From Brucella anthropi ATCC 49188 (lineage in GTDB: Bacteria > Pseudomonadota > Alphaproteobacteria > Rhizobiales > Rhizobiaceae), in NCBI RefSeq assembly GCF_000017405.1, contig NC_009667.1:1149501-1213500 (forward strand): 64,000 bases of DNA, given 5' to 3'. The translations under genes and the position numbers were made by a program. Positions within the stretch are counted from its first letter, which is position 1; every line of letters begins with the position of its first letter. Below the pieces are notes generated by a model that had not been told where the DNA came from, ran no database searches, and worked only from the letters and a program-made list of their open reading frames with translations. Below are positions 11,246 through 20,559 of this stretch, piece after piece.

Positions 11246-11683
11246 ATGGATACGGCAGATCTTAAAGCTGAAATGATTGATGCCATGGCGAAGGTTAATC
11301 GCAGGCTCCGCACTGTTTTCGACGCGCGTGTGAAGGAACGGGGCCTGACCCTGGCGCGGGCGCGCACCCTGCTTGCCTTGATGGAACAGGAAGGCCTCTA
11401 CCAGAAAGAACTGGCAGAAGCGCTGGAAATTGAGAATGCGACTATGGTCCGCCTGCTCGACGGTCTGGAGCGCCAGTCATTCATCGAACGGCAAACCGTT
11501 CAGGGTGACCGCCGCGCCAAGCGCGTGGTGATGACGGCGGAAGGCAAGATTCTGGCTGAACAGGTCGTGAAGCTCGCCGGTGATGTCCGCGAGGATTTGC
11601 TGGAAGGTGTAACCGATGAGGAGTTGAGCATCGCGCTCAACGTGCTTCGCAAAATGTCAGAATCGATGAACAAGACCCACTGA
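11246..11683 (+). CDS. MarR-family transcriptional regulator
   Basis: A 145-residue winged-helix regulator. The recognition region reads LYQKELAEALEIENATMVRLLDGLERQSFIER, followed by the wing QGDRRAKRVVMTAEGK typical of MarR (the DRR turn is diagnostic). N- and C-terminal helices would form the dimer. The ligand is unknown. It stands alone after the atp operon, so autoregulation through the dyad at 11216-11229 is the most direct guess. Confidence 0.9.
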   Translation: MDTADLKAEMIDAMAKVNRRLRTVFDARVKERGLTLARARTLLALMEQEGLYQKELAEALEIENATMVRLLDGLERQSFIERQTVQGDRRAKRVVMTAEGKILAEQVVKLAGDVREDLLEGVTDEELSIALNVLRKMSESMNKTH

Positions 11684-11825
11684 TCGGGTTGTTTTGCCGT
11701 AAGTTTTCATCAGTGTCAGCTACGTCGTTACAACCTGATACGATAACCGTGATGACAATTTCGGCGCATCTGTTCAATTCGTAGCAATTGACGTTTGGCT
11801 ACGTTCCAGTGAGCCGGTCACCTAG

Positions 11826-11923
11826 TGCATGTCTCCCCAAAGTGGGAACCGGTTTTGGGAGACATGCGTAAGAACAAAGAGATAGAGTATTTCCAACGAT
11901 TCAAATGAAACAGGAAATGCTCC
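11826..11923. repeat. intergenic palindromic repeat (near-complete copy)
   Basis: Left half GCATGTCTCCCCAAAGTGGG with AACCGGTTTTGGGAGACATG, right half GATAGAGTATTTCCAACGAT ending in GGAAATGCTCC. The right half matches the copy at 752-852 and the left half matches the inverted copies at 5161 and 34671. Confidence 0.75.
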
Positions 11924-11955
11924 GGCAATCACGATCTTGCGAGGACATGCCGTCC

Positions 11956-11969
11956 TTGTCGCAGATCAA
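11956..11969. promoter_or_regulatory. FNR/NNR-type binding site upstream of nirK
   Basis: TTGTCGCAGATCAA has the TTG-N8-CAA spacing of Crp/Fnr-family boxes (FNR consensus TTGAT-N4-ATCAA; NNR boxes vary at position 4-5). Its centre is about 66 bases before the nirK start, which suits an activator at -41.5 with a short leader. Confidence 0.55.
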
Positions 11970-12028
11970 AGATCGCAAGGTCGGTGAGGTCTTGAATACC
12001 TGAGTAACACCATTGCTCAGGAGTTCTC

Positions 12029-13105
12029 ATGATACGCCTTTCCAGACCCTCGTACACAGCCGTGGCACTCGCATTTCTGGCGGTGACCGGGACATCAGCC
12101 CTCGCATCTGGTTCGCACGAGCATCCGGCGGAAAACGGCAGTGTCAAAGCTCCACTCAACATTGTCCGTCCGGCGAATGACCTGGCATCGCCAATTACAA
12201 GAAGCGAGCCAGCGACCATCAAGGTAAAGCTCGATACCGTCGAGGTGACGGGACAGCTCGCAGACGGCGCAGCCTACCACTATTGGACGTTCAACAAGAA
12301 GGTCCCCGGCCCGTTCGTGCGCGCCCGAGTAGGTGACACGATCCTGGTGGAGCTCTCCAACAAGGCCGACAGCAGCGAACGTCACAGCGTAGACTTCCAT
12401 GCTGTGACCGGACCAGGCGGCGGAGCGGCGGCGACCGATGCCGCACCAGGCGAAACCAAGGCCTTCTCGTTCAAGGCGCTGAAACCGGGGCTGTACGTCT
12501 ATCACTGTGCTGTGCCAATGGCCGCACATCACATCGCCAACGGTATGTATGGCCTGATCCTCGTCGAGCCGGCAGACGATCTGCCGCCCGTTGACCGGGA
12601 GTTCTATGTAATGCAGGGCGAGCTCTACACGTCGCAGCCATACGGATCCAAGGGGAAGCTGACCGAGAGCGTCGAACGCCTGCTCAAGGAGGACCCGGAG
12701 TACTATGTCTTTAACGGGGCTGCCAATGCACTCACAGGCGACAATGCCCTGACGGCGAAGGTCGGCGAAACCGTACGCATCTACTTCGGTGTCGGCGGAC
12801 CCAACAAGACGTCGAGCTTTCATGTGATCGGAGAAATCTTCGACAAGGTTTATCAGCTGGGCTCCTTGACGACGGAGCCGCTATCCGATGTCCAGACAAT
12901 TACGGTCCCACCGGGAGGCGCGGCGGCGGTCGACATCAAGCTGGAAGTTCCCGGCGAATACACTCTGGTGGATCACGCGCTGTCGCGAGCGGCACGCGGA
13001 TTGGTCGGAACGCTTGTCGTGAGCGGCGAGAACCGTGCCAAACTTTTCCAAAGTGCCATGCCTGTCACGACCGAAGTGGAGCAGGGCGAACACAAGGCTC
13101 ATTGA
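12029..13105 (+). CDS. nirK: copper-containing nitrite reductase (NO-forming), periplasmic
   Basis: A 358-residue NirK with a Sec-type signal peptide (hydrophobic core AVALAFLAVTGTSALA, cleavage about residue 27). It reduces nitrite to nitric oxide in denitrification. Type 1 copper ligands are H119, C160, H168 and M173 (VYHCAVPMAAHHIANGMYG). Type 2 copper ligands are H124, H159 and H316 (VDHALSR). The catalytic Asp/His pair is D122 and H265 (SSFHVIGE). RBS CAGGAG precedes the start. No nirV, nor or nnr gene is adjacent, and repeats lie on both sides, which suggests it moved here as a single gene. Brucella nirK, as I recall, is on chromosome II. Confidence 0.95.
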   Translation: MIRLSRPSYTAVALAFLAVTGTSALASGSHEHPAENGSVKAPLNIVRPANDLASPITRSEPATIKVKLDTVEVTGQLADGAAYHYWTFNKKVPGPFVRARVGDTILVELSNKADSSERHSVDFHAVTGPGGGAAATDAAPGETKAFSFKALKPGLYVYHCAVPMAAHHIANGMYGLILVEPADDLPPVDREFYVMQGELYTSQPYGSKGKLTESVERLLKEDPEYYVFNGAANALTGDNALTAKVGETVRIYFGVGGPNKTSSFHVIGEIFDKVYQLGSLTTEPLSDVQTITVPPGGAAAVDIKLEVPGEYTLVDHALSRAARGLVGTLVVSGENRAKLFQSAMPVTTEVEQGEHKAH

Positions 13106-13152
13106 TTGGGATTGGTTCTTGTGGGATGGACGCCCTTCCGACGGCCTTAGAA

Positions 13153-13250
13153 CGCATCCCGAAAAGTGTGAAACGGTTTTCGGAAAAGATGCGCGTAAAA
13201 ACAAATGATTAGAGCGCCGATCTGATTCAATCAGATCGAAACGCGCTCTA
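13153..13250. repeat. intergenic palindromic repeat (copy after nirK)
   Basis: GCATCCCGAAAAGTGTGAAA then CGGTTTTCGGAAAAGATGCG, followed by a second dyad GATCTGATTCAATCAGATC inside AGAGCG...CGCTCT. The second dyad could also act as a terminator for nirK. Confidence 0.65.
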
Positions 13251-13331
13251 ATGCGGCAGAATGGATTTGTTGAACACCATTGAGGAGAGGGCGTCCATCC
13301 CTACAAAGCCATATTGGTCGGACGCCGGGTG

Positions 13332-14027
13332 TCAGGGTGCAAGAGTGCGCAGATAGGCCATCAGTTCACTGGCCGTGTCGCTGGCCCGTTCCGGCTGACG
13401 GGAGACGATCGCCTCGATCAGTGTCGCATGGGCATTGGCAGAACCGGCTATGCCGGTCGAGGGGCGAAGGCGGAACCAGAAGCGGCGGCTGTGGGTTTGC
13501 AGGGGGGCTGCAATACGCGCGGCATAGGGATTGCTCGCCGCCGCGCCCAGAACAATATCGAATGCCTTGTCGGCATCGAGAAACAGGGCCACATCCTCGT
13601 TGGGGATGGCCTGCCGCATGGCGGCTGCAGCGGCTTCAAGCCGTTCATAATCGCGAGGGCTGCCAAAGCGTGCGGCATCGCGCGCCAGAACGCGCTCGAC
13701 ACCTTCGCGGGCATCCAGCACCTTGATGAAATCCGTCGGATCGATGGCCGCGATGGCAATGCCCGAGCGCGGACGCACTTCCACGAGACCTTCCCAGGCG
13801 AGCCTCTGAATGGCTTCGCGCATCGGCGTGCGGCCCATACCGGTCAGCTCGATCAGCGTGCGCTCGTTGACAACGGTGCCCGGTTCGAGTTCCAGTGTGA
13901 CGATGGAGCGCTCCAGAATGCGATAGGCTTGCTCGGCGAGGCTTTCGCTACCCCAGCTATCCATGGTCGCCAACGGCATGTTTGCCGGGCTCCGCGTCAA
14001 CCTGTCTCGAACGTTTGCTTCTTCCAT
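13332..14027 (-). CDS. GntR-family regulator, FadR subfamily (FCD domain)
   Basis: A 231-residue regulator. The GntR winged helix at the N-terminus has LAEQAYRILERSIVTLELEPGTVVNE and the recognition helix GMGRTPMREAIQRLAWEGLVEV. The C-terminal FCD ligand domain follows (DFIKVLDAREGVERVLARDAARF). I choose ATG 14027 (MEEANVRD); the frame extends to a TTG at 14069 with no clear ribosome site. It is divergent from the D-amino-acid dehydrogenase/epimerase genes, which it probably represses until a hydroxyproline-related ligand is present. A 19-bp dyad lies in the intergenic space. Confidence 0.9.
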   Translation of the reverse strand: MEEANVRDRLTRSPANMPLATMDSWGSESLAEQAYRILERSIVTLELEPGTVVNERTLIELTGMGRTPMREAIQRLAWEGLVEVRPRSGIAIAAIDPTDFIKVLDAREGVERVLARDAARFGSPRDYERLEAAAAAMRQAIPNEDVALFLDADKAFDIVLGAAASNPYAARIAAPLQTHSRRFWFRLRPSTGIAGSANAHATLIEAIVSRQPERASDTASELMAYLRTLAP

Positions 14028-14076
14028 GCCTGTCCATGCCCTGTGGTTACGACGATTGACATAGTGCAATCTTACA

Positions 14077-14095
14077 GATATATCTCTGATATATC
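14077..14095. promoter_or_regulatory. candidate GntR operator (19-bp inverted repeat)
   Basis: GATATATCTCTGATATATC: two GATATATC arms around TCT. It lies between the divergent gntR and dehydrogenase genes, 50 bases upstream of the gntR start. FadR-type regulators bind short dyads of this kind. Confidence 0.55.
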
Positions 14096-14313
14096 AATAT
14101 GAGGTGATTTGAGTTTGTCGATCCCTAACTTTGCCTTTGTGGCTTTTTCAAGCGATGGCGAACTTTCAGCACAGTGTCATTCCAAAAAATCGATGGACAG
14201 AGCCGAAAGGCTGGCATTGAACATACTGAATGCCAATTGCTCGAAGCGTCGACATTGTCCGGTTCTTTGGCAAGGCTATAGGCAAAAATGAATCCGGTGG
14301 GGAGCCGCACAAG

Positions 14314-15576
14314 ATGAAATCTGATCCGCAGGGTCAGCAGGATATTCTCATTATCGGTGGCGGTATTGTCGGGGTTGCCACTGCCGCCCTGCTTGCCGAG
14401 GCTGGACGCGAGGTTTTGGTCGTCGACAGAACCGGCATTTGCGAAGAGACCAGTTCTGGCAATGCTGCGGCGCTCGCTTTTTCGGACATTCTTCCGCTGG
14501 CCTCCAAGGGCGTCATGCGCAAAGTGCCAGGCTGGCTGATGGACCCGCTTGGTCCGTTTACGATCCGTCCTTCCTATTTTCCCAAAATGGTGCCGTGGCT
14601 CTACCGCTTCTGGCGCGCAAGCAGCGCGGATGCATTGGCGAAAACTGCAATTGCGCAGGCTGACATCATGCGTCTTGCCGGCAGCGAGATGATGGCGTTG
14701 ATCGACAGGGCAGGGCTGCGCGGAAGATTGCGCGAGAATGGCAATCTGGAGCTTTATGAAAGCGAAGCCGAACTCGCTGCCTCACAGCCGGGCTGGGATG
14801 TTCGCGAACAAGCCGGAATTGCCTATGAACATGTGCGCGGTGACCGGCTTGCCGAACTGCAGCCCGGCCTGAGCCCGCGTTTCGTTGCCGGAACTTTCGT
14901 TCCCGGCTGGAAGAATGTCAGCGATCCGAAACTGTTCGGCAAGGCGATCTGGGCTTATGCCCAGAGCAAGGGCGCGCGCTTCCTTCAGGCCAAGGTCACG
15001 AATGCAAAGCCGGGCCATGGCGCGACGAGCGTTCATCTTGAGGATGGAACGAAAATCAAGACGACGCATCTTGTCCTTATGGCGGGCGCATGGTCTCGCG
15101 ATCTTGCCAAGGGCTTTGGTGATGCGGTGCCGCTCGATACGGAACGCGGCTACAACACGACGCTGCCCGTCGGCAGTTTCGATGTGAAACGGCAATTGAC
15201 CTTTCCTGGCCATGGCTTTGTCATCACGCCGATGGAAACCGGCCTGCGTGTCGGTGGTGCGGTGGAATTCGGCGGGCTCGACCTGCCACCAAATTTCGCG
15301 CGATCTGAAGCCATGCTTAAGAAGGCTTCCATGTTTCTGCCGGGCTTTCGGACAGAGGGCGGGCGACAGTGGATGGGCTATCGGCCATCCATGCCGGATT
15401 CCGTACCGGTCATCGGCCGGGCCTCGGCAGGTGGCAACATCTATTACGGCTTCGGCCACGGCCATCTCGGCCTCACGCAATCGGCGGCAACCGGGCGGCT
15501 TATCCGTGATCTCATCACGGGGGCCGCGCCTGCAATCGACATTGAACCTTTCAAGCCACAACGTTTTCGGAACTGA
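14314..15576 (+). CDS. FAD-dependent D-amino-acid dehydrogenase (probably D-hydroxyproline dehydrogenase)
   Basis: A 420-residue flavoprotein of the DadA/DAO family. The FAD-binding Rossmann motif is at the N-terminus (ILIIGGGIVGVATAALLAEAG), a central TTHLVLMAGAWS is present, and the C-terminal FAD contact is MGYRPSMPDSVPVIGRAS...GHGHLGLTQS. The ATG at 14314 has GGTGGGGAG upstream and starts just before the Rossmann fold. It ends five bases before the epimerase gene, so the pair is an operon. The likely role is oxidation of cis-4-hydroxy-D-proline produced by the epimerase, feeding electrons to the respiratory chain. The substrate is inferred from context. Confidence 0.88.
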   Translation: MKSDPQGQQDILIIGGGIVGVATAALLAEAGREVLVVDRTGICEETSSGNAAALAFSDILPLASKGVMRKVPGWLMDPLGPFTIRPSYFPKMVPWLYRFWRASSADALAKTAIAQADIMRLAGSEMMALIDRAGLRGRLRENGNLELYESEAELAASQPGWDVREQAGIAYEHVRGDRLAELQPGLSPRFVAGTFVPGWKNVSDPKLFGKAIWAYAQSKGARFLQAKVTNAKPGHGATSVHLEDGTKIKTTHLVLMAGAWSRDLAKGFGDAVPLDTERGYNTTLPVGSFDVKRQLTFPGHGFVITPMETGLRVGGAVEFGGLDLPPNFARSEAMLKKASMFLPGFRTEGGRQWMGYRPSMPDSVPVIGRASAGGNIYYGFGHGHLGLTQSAATGRLIRDLITGAAPAIDIEPFKPQRFRN

Positions 15577-15581
15577 CCATC

Positions 15582-16595
15582 ATGGCAAGACATTCCTTCT
15601 TCTGCGTCGACGGACATACATGCGGTAACCCCGTGCGTCTCGTGGCTGGCGGCGGGCCGAACCTCGAAGGTTCGACCATGATGGAAAAGCGCGCGCATTT
15701 TCTGCGCGAGTATGACTGGATCCGTACTGGTCTTATGTTCGAGCCGCGCGGCCATGACATGATGTCCGGCTCCATTCTCTACCCACCGACACGTCCTGAT
15801 TGCGATGTCGCGGTGCTTTTTATTGAAACCTCGGGGTGTCTGCCGATGTGCGGTCACGGCACCATCGGAACCGTGACGATGGCGATAGAGCAGGGGCTGG
15901 TGACGCCGAAGACACCGGGCAAGCTCAATCTGGATACGCCTGCCGGTCTGGTGGCGATCGAGTATGAGCAGAACGGCCAGTATGTCGAGCGCGTTCGTCT
16001 CACCAATGTTCCGGCTTTCCTTTATGCTGAAGGACTTGAGGTCGAATGCCCGGACCTTGGCAACCTCAAGGTCGATGTGGCTTATGGCGGCAATTTCTAC
16101 GCTATCGTCGAGCCGCAAGAAAATTACACCGATATGGAAGATTATTCTGCGCTGCAGCTGATTGCCTGGAGTCCGATACTGCGTGAGCGGTTAAATGAGA
16201 AGTACAAATTCCAGCATCCGCTGCTGCCGGATATCAACCGTCTGAGCCATATTCTGTGGACTGGGAAGCCGAAACATCCGGAAGCGCATGCCCGCAATGC
16301 CGTCTTCTACGGCGACAAGGCAATCGACCGTTCGCCATGCGGAACCGGTACGTCTGCTCGCATGGCGCAACTGGCTGCCAAGGGCAAATTGAAGCCCGGC
16401 GACGAGTTTGTGCATGAATCCATCATCGGGTCGCTTTTCCATGGCCGTGTGGAACGTGCTACCGAAGTTGTAGGCCAGGACCGCACATTGCCGGCGATTA
16501 TTCCTTCAATTGCGGGCTGGGCACGCATGACGGGATATAATACGATCTTCATCGACGACCGTGATCCCTTTGCACATGGGTTTACGGTCGCGTAA
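15582..16595 (+). CDS. prpA: 4-hydroxyproline 2-epimerase / proline racemase (PrpA type)
   Basis: A 337-residue cofactor-independent epimerase. The two catalytic cysteines are C90 in SGCLPMCGHG and C253 in DRSPCGTGTSA, so both acid/base thiols are intact. The sequence agrees closely with my memory of Brucella PrpA, reported both as a hydroxyproline epimerase and as a B-cell mitogen. Compared with that remembered sequence there is a short extra stretch around VVGQDRTLPAI before PSIAGWARMTG. It converts trans-4-hydroxy-L-proline to cis-4-hydroxy-D-proline, the substrate of the adjacent dehydrogenase. Whether it is secreted or immunomodulatory here cannot be judged. Confidence 0.93.
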   Translation: MARHSFFCVDGHTCGNPVRLVAGGGPNLEGSTMMEKRAHFLREYDWIRTGLMFEPRGHDMMSGSILYPPTRPDCDVAVLFIETSGCLPMCGHGTIGTVTMAIEQGLVTPKTPGKLNLDTPAGLVAIEYEQNGQYVERVRLTNVPAFLYAEGLEVECPDLGNLKVDVAYGGNFYAIVEPQENYTDMEDYSALQLIAWSPILRERLNEKYKFQHPLLPDINRLSHILWTGKPKHPEAHARNAVFYGDKAIDRSPCGTGTSARMAQLAAKGKLKPGDEFVHESIIGSLFHGRVERATEVVGQDRTLPAIIPSIAGWARMTGYNTIFIDDRDPFAHGFTVA

Positions 16596-16871
16596 AGTGG
16601 GTACGGTCGGTAATTTTAATGCTGGCCCCCAATTTTTTGGCTTTTCGGCCATGTAGAAAGTATGGAATAAGGCGTCCTGGGTAGGAGAAAAAAACATATA
16701 CAGGACGTTTAGTAGGGGACATAACTAGTTTGTGGAGGGATGATGCCCTTAGTCTTTTGTCTGAGGCAAAAGGGGGTTGCATTCCTCTATACAGCCGTTA
16801 GGTGTAAAGAGCCGGGAATAAAATGAAGGCGCACGAAATAAAGATGCGTCAATAAAATCCCGGGCGGTAAA

Positions 16872-17795
16872 ATGGGTGGCTTCTCGATGGAATATTTCTT
16901 CCAGCAGGTGATCAACGGGCTCGCGCTCGGCTCGATCTATGGCCTGATCGCCATCGGCTACACGATGGTCTATGGCATTATCGGCATGATCAACTTTGCT
17001 CATGGCGATGTCTTCATGCTCGGCGCCTTCATGGCGCTGATTGTTTTTCTCATGATCACAACCTTCATTGGAGCATTGCCGATTGCGCTGATGCTTCTTC
17101 TGATGATGATCGTCGCCATGTTGCTGACGGGTTTGTGGAGCTGGACGATCGAGCGCGTGGCCTACCGGCCGCTGCGTGGTTCGTTTCGCCTCGCACCGTT
17201 GATCACGGCTATCGGCATGTCGATTGCCTTGTCCAACTTCGTACAGGTAACGCAGGGTCCGCGTAACAAGCCGGTGCCTCAGCTGCTGAACGGTTCCTAC
17301 AATATCATGGGAACCAACGTGACGATCTCGCTGAAGCAGATTGTGGTCATCGTGGTGACAGCCGTGCTGCTGACGATCTTCTGGTATATCGTCAATCGCA
17401 CCTCGCTTGGTCGCGCGCAGCGTGCCTGTGAGCAGGATCGCAAAATGGCAGCGCTTCTCGGCATTAATGTCGATCGGGTCATTTCGCTCACCTTCGTGAT
17501 GGGTGCGATGCTCGCGGCGGTGGCTGGTACGCTCTACCTTTCCTTCTATGGCGTGATTTCCTTTGCCGACGGGTTCATCCCCGGCGTGAAGGCGTTCACG
17601 GCGGCAGTTCTGGGCGGTATCGGATCGCTTCCGGGTGCTGTGGTCGGTGGCTTGCTCATCGGTCTCATCGAGGCATTGTGGTCGGCGTATTTCTCGATCG
17701 ACTACAAGGACGTTGCCGCGTTTTCGATCCTCGCCATCGTGCTGATCTTCATGCCGTCCGGCATTCTTGGCCGTCCTGAAGTCGAAAAGGTTTAA
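16872..17795 (+). CDS. livH: branched-chain amino-acid ABC transporter permease LivH
   Basis: A 307-residue inner-membrane permease with about eight hydrophobic helices. The family opening is [41 protein letters not shown] (visible from residue ~12). The EAA-like coupling region [21 protein letters not shown] is present. Start at 16872 (GGCGG upstream) or at ATG 16887 (MEYFFQQ); both are possible. First of the liv transport genes; livM starts three bases after its stop. The 276-base leader contains no other gene. Confidence 0.94.
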   Translation: MGGFSMEYFFQQVINGLALGSIYGLIAIGYTMVYGIIGMINFAHGDVFMLGAFMALIVFLMITTFIGALPIALMLLLMMIVAMLLTGLWSWTIERVAYRPLRGSFRLAPLITAIGMSIALSNFVQVTQGPRNKPVPQLLNGSYNIMGTNVTISLKQIVVIVVTAVLLTIFWYIVNRTSLGRAQRACEQDRKMAALLGINVDRVISLTFVMGAMLAAVAGTLYLSFYGVISFADGFIPGVKAFTAAVLGGIGSLPGAVVGGLLIGLIEALWSAYFSIDYKDVAAFSILAIVLIFMPSGILGRPEVEKV

Positions 17796-17797
17796 TC

Positions 17798-19180
17798 ATG
17801 GCTGCACAGTCGAGTTCACGCCCGGATTCCCTTTTTGGCCGGGCCATTCGTGAAGGGTTCTTCGCCGGTCTTCTGGCTCTGGGTCTCTTCTGCCTCATCA
17901 TCGGTTTCAAGACCGATCAGAACATCAACAACGAACTGGTGCTCGTTCAGCGCTGGGGCGCACTGGTCGTCATGGTCGCGCTCGCTGCGGTTGGTCGTTT
18001 CCTGTTCGTTGCATTCCTTCAGCCAACGCTGGAGGCGCGCAAGCTTGCCAAGAGCAAACAGCCGACCGCTGCGGTCGACGAAAGCCCGTCTTTCGTGCGC
18101 CGCAACTTCTCGCGCCTCGGCGTTGCCTTCCTTTTTGTCTACCCGGTCCTGATCGTCACCTTTCTGGGCTGGCAGGGATCGCTCAAATGGGTCGATAATT
18201 TCGGCGTTCAGATCCTCATCTATGTGATGCTGGCCTGGGGCCTCAACATCGTGGTGGGCCTCGCCGGTCTTCTCGATCTGGGTTACGTCGCCTTCTATGC
18301 AGTCGGCGCCTATTCCTATGCACTCCTGTCGGCCTATTTCGGTCTGTCCTTCTGGATGCTGCTGCCGATTGCCGGTATTCTTGCTGCAACATGGGGCGTC
18401 ATTCTGGGCTTTCCGGTCTTGCGTCTGCGCGGTGACTATCTTGCCATCGTGACGCTTGCTTTCGGTGAAATCATCCGTCTGGTGCTCATCAACTGGACAG
18501 ATGTCACCCGCGGCACCTTCGGCGTTTCCGGCATTGCCAAGGCAACCTTCTTCGGCCTGCCTTTCAATGCCAGCAAGGACGGTTTTGCGGCCCACTTCGG
18601 CCTCACCTTCTCGGCGGCGCATTACAAGTTCTTCCTCTATTACGTCATCCTTCTGCTGGCGCTGCTGACGGCCTGGGTCACCATCCGTCTGCGCCGCATG
18701 CCGGTTGGCCGTGCTTGGGAAGCACTGCGTGAAGATGAAATTGCCTGCCGTTCGCTTGGCATCAACACCACCACGACCAAGCTCACGGCCTTTGCCACGG
18801 GCGCGATGTTCGGTGGTTTTGCCGGTTCCTTCTTTGCAGCACGCCAGGGCTTCGTCAGCCCGGAATCCTTCGTGTTTCTCGAATCCGCCGTCATTCTTGC
18901 CATCGTCGTTCTGGGCGGCATGGGCTCCCTGGTCGGTATCGCCATTGCTGCGATCGTCATGATCGGCGGCACTGAAATCCTGCGTGAAATGAGCTTCCTG
19001 AAAGCGATTTTCGGCCCAGATTTCACGCCGGAACTCTATCGCATGCTCATCTTCGGCCTTGCCATGGTCGTGGTCATGGTCTGGAAACCGCGCGGTTTCG
19101 TCGGAAGTCGAGAACCCAGTGCCTTCCTGCATGAGAAGAAGATGGTGTCGGGTGCCTTTACCAAGGAAGGGCACGGCTGA
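17798..19180 (+). CDS. livM: branched-chain amino-acid ABC transporter permease LivM
   Basis: A 460-residue permease with an N-terminal part (about 1-115) containing two or three extra hydrophobic segments and a charged linker ([21 protein letters not shown]). The conserved LivM core follows: [59 protein letters not shown] and the coupling loop [17 protein letters not shown]. Its stop overlaps the livG start (ATGA). With LivH it forms the channel for Leu/Ile/Val or related amino acids. Confidence 0.94.
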   Translation: MAAQSSSRPDSLFGRAIREGFFAGLLALGLFCLIIGFKTDQNINNELVLVQRWGALVVMVALAAVGRFLFVAFLQPTLEARKLAKSKQPTAAVDESPSFVRRNFSRLGVAFLFVYPVLIVTFLGWQGSLKWVDNFGVQILIYVMLAWGLNIVVGLAGLLDLGYVAFYAVGAYSYALLSAYFGLSFWMLLPIAGILAATWGVILGFPVLRLRGDYLAIVTLAFGEIIRLVLINWTDVTRGTFGVSGIAKATFFGLPFNASKDGFAAHFGLTFSAAHYKFFLYYVILLLALLTAWVTIRLRRMPVGRAWEALREDEIACRSLGINTTTTKLTAFATGAMFGGFAGSFFAARQGFVSPESFVFLESAVILAIVVLGGMGSLVGIAIAAIVMIGGTEILREMSFLKAIFGPDFTPELYRMLIFGLAMVVVMVWKPRGFVGSREPSAFLHEKKMVSGAFTKEGHG

Positions 19181-20559
19181 TGGCGGAGATAAGCACTATG
19201 TCTGGCACTGCGCCTGATAAAGCCGAATTGGGCAACACTGAAAAAGACACGATCCTGCAGGTCGAGCATCTTTCGATGCGCTTTGGCGGTCTCGTCGCCA
19301 TCAACGATCTGAGCTTCAATGTGAAGCGTGGGGATATCACGGCGATCATCGGCCCGAACGGTGCAGGCAAGACCACGGTCTTCAACTGCATCACCGGCTT
19401 CTACAAGCCGACGGGCGGCATGCTGACGATGAACCGGAAGACGGGCGACAAGTTCCTGCTGGAACGCCTGCCCGACTTCCAGATCACCAAGCAGGCCAAG
19501 GTGGCGCGTACCTTCCAGAACATTCGCCTGTTCTCGGGTCTCACTGTTCTGGAGAACCTGCTGGTCGCGCAGCACAACACGCTGATGCGTTCGTCGGGCT
19601 TCACGATCCTCGGTCTTCTCGGTTTGCCCGGCTACAAGTCTGCGGCGAAGGATGCGATTGAAAAAGCGCGTCACTGGCTGGAGAAAATCAACCTGATCGG
19701 TCGTGCGGACGATCCGGCAGGCGATCTGCCTTATGGCGATCAGCGCCGTCTGGAAATCGCCCGCGCCATGTGCACCGAGCCGGAAATTCTTTGCCTCGAT
19801 GAACCGGCCGCCGGTCTCAATCCGCGTGAATCGGCAGAGCTCAACAAGCTCCTGCTCGATATCCGCAAGGAAACCGGGACGTCAATCCTGCTGATCGAGC
19901 ACGACATGTCGGTGGTCATGGAAATCTCCGATCATGTGATCGTGCTGGAATACGGCACCAAGATTTCTGACGGTGCTCCAGAAGCAGTCAAGAATGATCC
20001 GCGCGTTATTGCCGCTTATCTCGGCGTCGATGACGAAGAGATTGCCGAGCTTATCGAAGAGGCGGACAAGCCGGGTACCGGTGATGCGGCGGACTTCGTG
20101 GCGGCACAACTCGCCGAGGAAGCCATCGAGGAAGAAATTGCCGAAGAGACAGGTGAAGCATCGTCCGGACGCGTTTCTCTCACCGGTGGTCTGGCGGAGG
20201 CACGTGGTGGCAAGGCCGATAACCTGACCCTCATCAAGGGTATCGGCGCGGTCAACGAAAAGAAGCTTCACGAACACGGGATCTATCATTTCGATCAGAT
20301 TGCCGCCTGGAGCGACGCGGACATTGTGGACGCTGAAACCTATCTGGAATTCGACGGGCGTATCGCGCGCGAAGACTGGGTCGGGCAGGCCAAACAACTT
20401 GCCGCTGGTCAGGCGACAGAGTTCTCCGAGCGCGTTGAACAGGGTGATGTTCCGACGAGCCATAAGACTGCTCCCGTAAAGGCTGCCAAAAGCGGTGGTG
20501 CGAAACGCGCTAAAGCACCGACTAAAACCGCGGCCAAGCCCAAGAAGGGAGGCGAATGA
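19180..20559 (+). CDS. livG: ABC transporter ATPase LivG with a helix-hairpin-helix-like C-terminal extension
   Basis: A 459-residue protein, against about 255-290 for usual LivG. The ATPase part is complete: Walker A GPNGAGKTT (about 58), LRLFSGLTVLENLLVA, signature LPYGDQRRLEIARAM, Walker B ILCLDEPAAGLNP and H-loop LLIEHDMSVVMEI. After about residue 285 comes an acidic linker (EEIAELIEEADK, AEEAIEEEIAEE). A helix-hairpin-helix-like domain (NLTLIKGIGAVNEKKLHEHGIYHFDQIAAW) follows, then a K/A/P-rich tail. The added domain resembles the C-terminal segment often seen on NuoE in these bacteria. Start overlaps livM; stop overlaps livF. Confidence 0.93.
   Translation: MAEISTMSGTAPDKAELGNTEKDTILQVEHLSMRFGGLVAINDLSFNVKRGDITAIIGPNGAGKTTVFNCITGFYKPTGGMLTMNRKTGDKFLLERLPDFQITKQAKVARTFQNIRLFSGLTVLENLLVAQHNTLMRSSGFTILGLLGLPGYKSAAKDAIEKARHWLEKINLIGRADDPAGDLPYGDQRRLEIARAMCTEPEILCLDEPAAGLNPRESAELNKLLLDIRKETGTSILLIEHDMSVVMEISDHVIVLEYGTKISDGAPEAVKNDPRVIAAYLGVDDEEIAELIEEADKPGTGDAADFVAAQLAEEAIEEEIAEETGEASSGRVSLTGGLAEARGGKADNLTLIKGIGAVNEKKLHEHGIYHFDQIAAWSDADIVDAETYLEFDGRIAREDWVGQAKQLAAGQATEFSERVEQGDVPTSHKTAPVKAAKSGGAKRAKAPTKTAAKPKKGGE

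Larger units (their letters stand above)
11684..12028. other. intergenic region upstream of nirK
   Basis: 345 bases without a gene. It holds a palindromic repeat (11826-11923) and an FNR/NNR-like box (11956-11969); nothing else is supported. Confidence 0.7.

Noticed and set aside
17816..19174. 452-codon minus-strand open frame opposite livM
   Set aside because: Overlaps the whole permease gene, mostly charged and repetitive, no start site.
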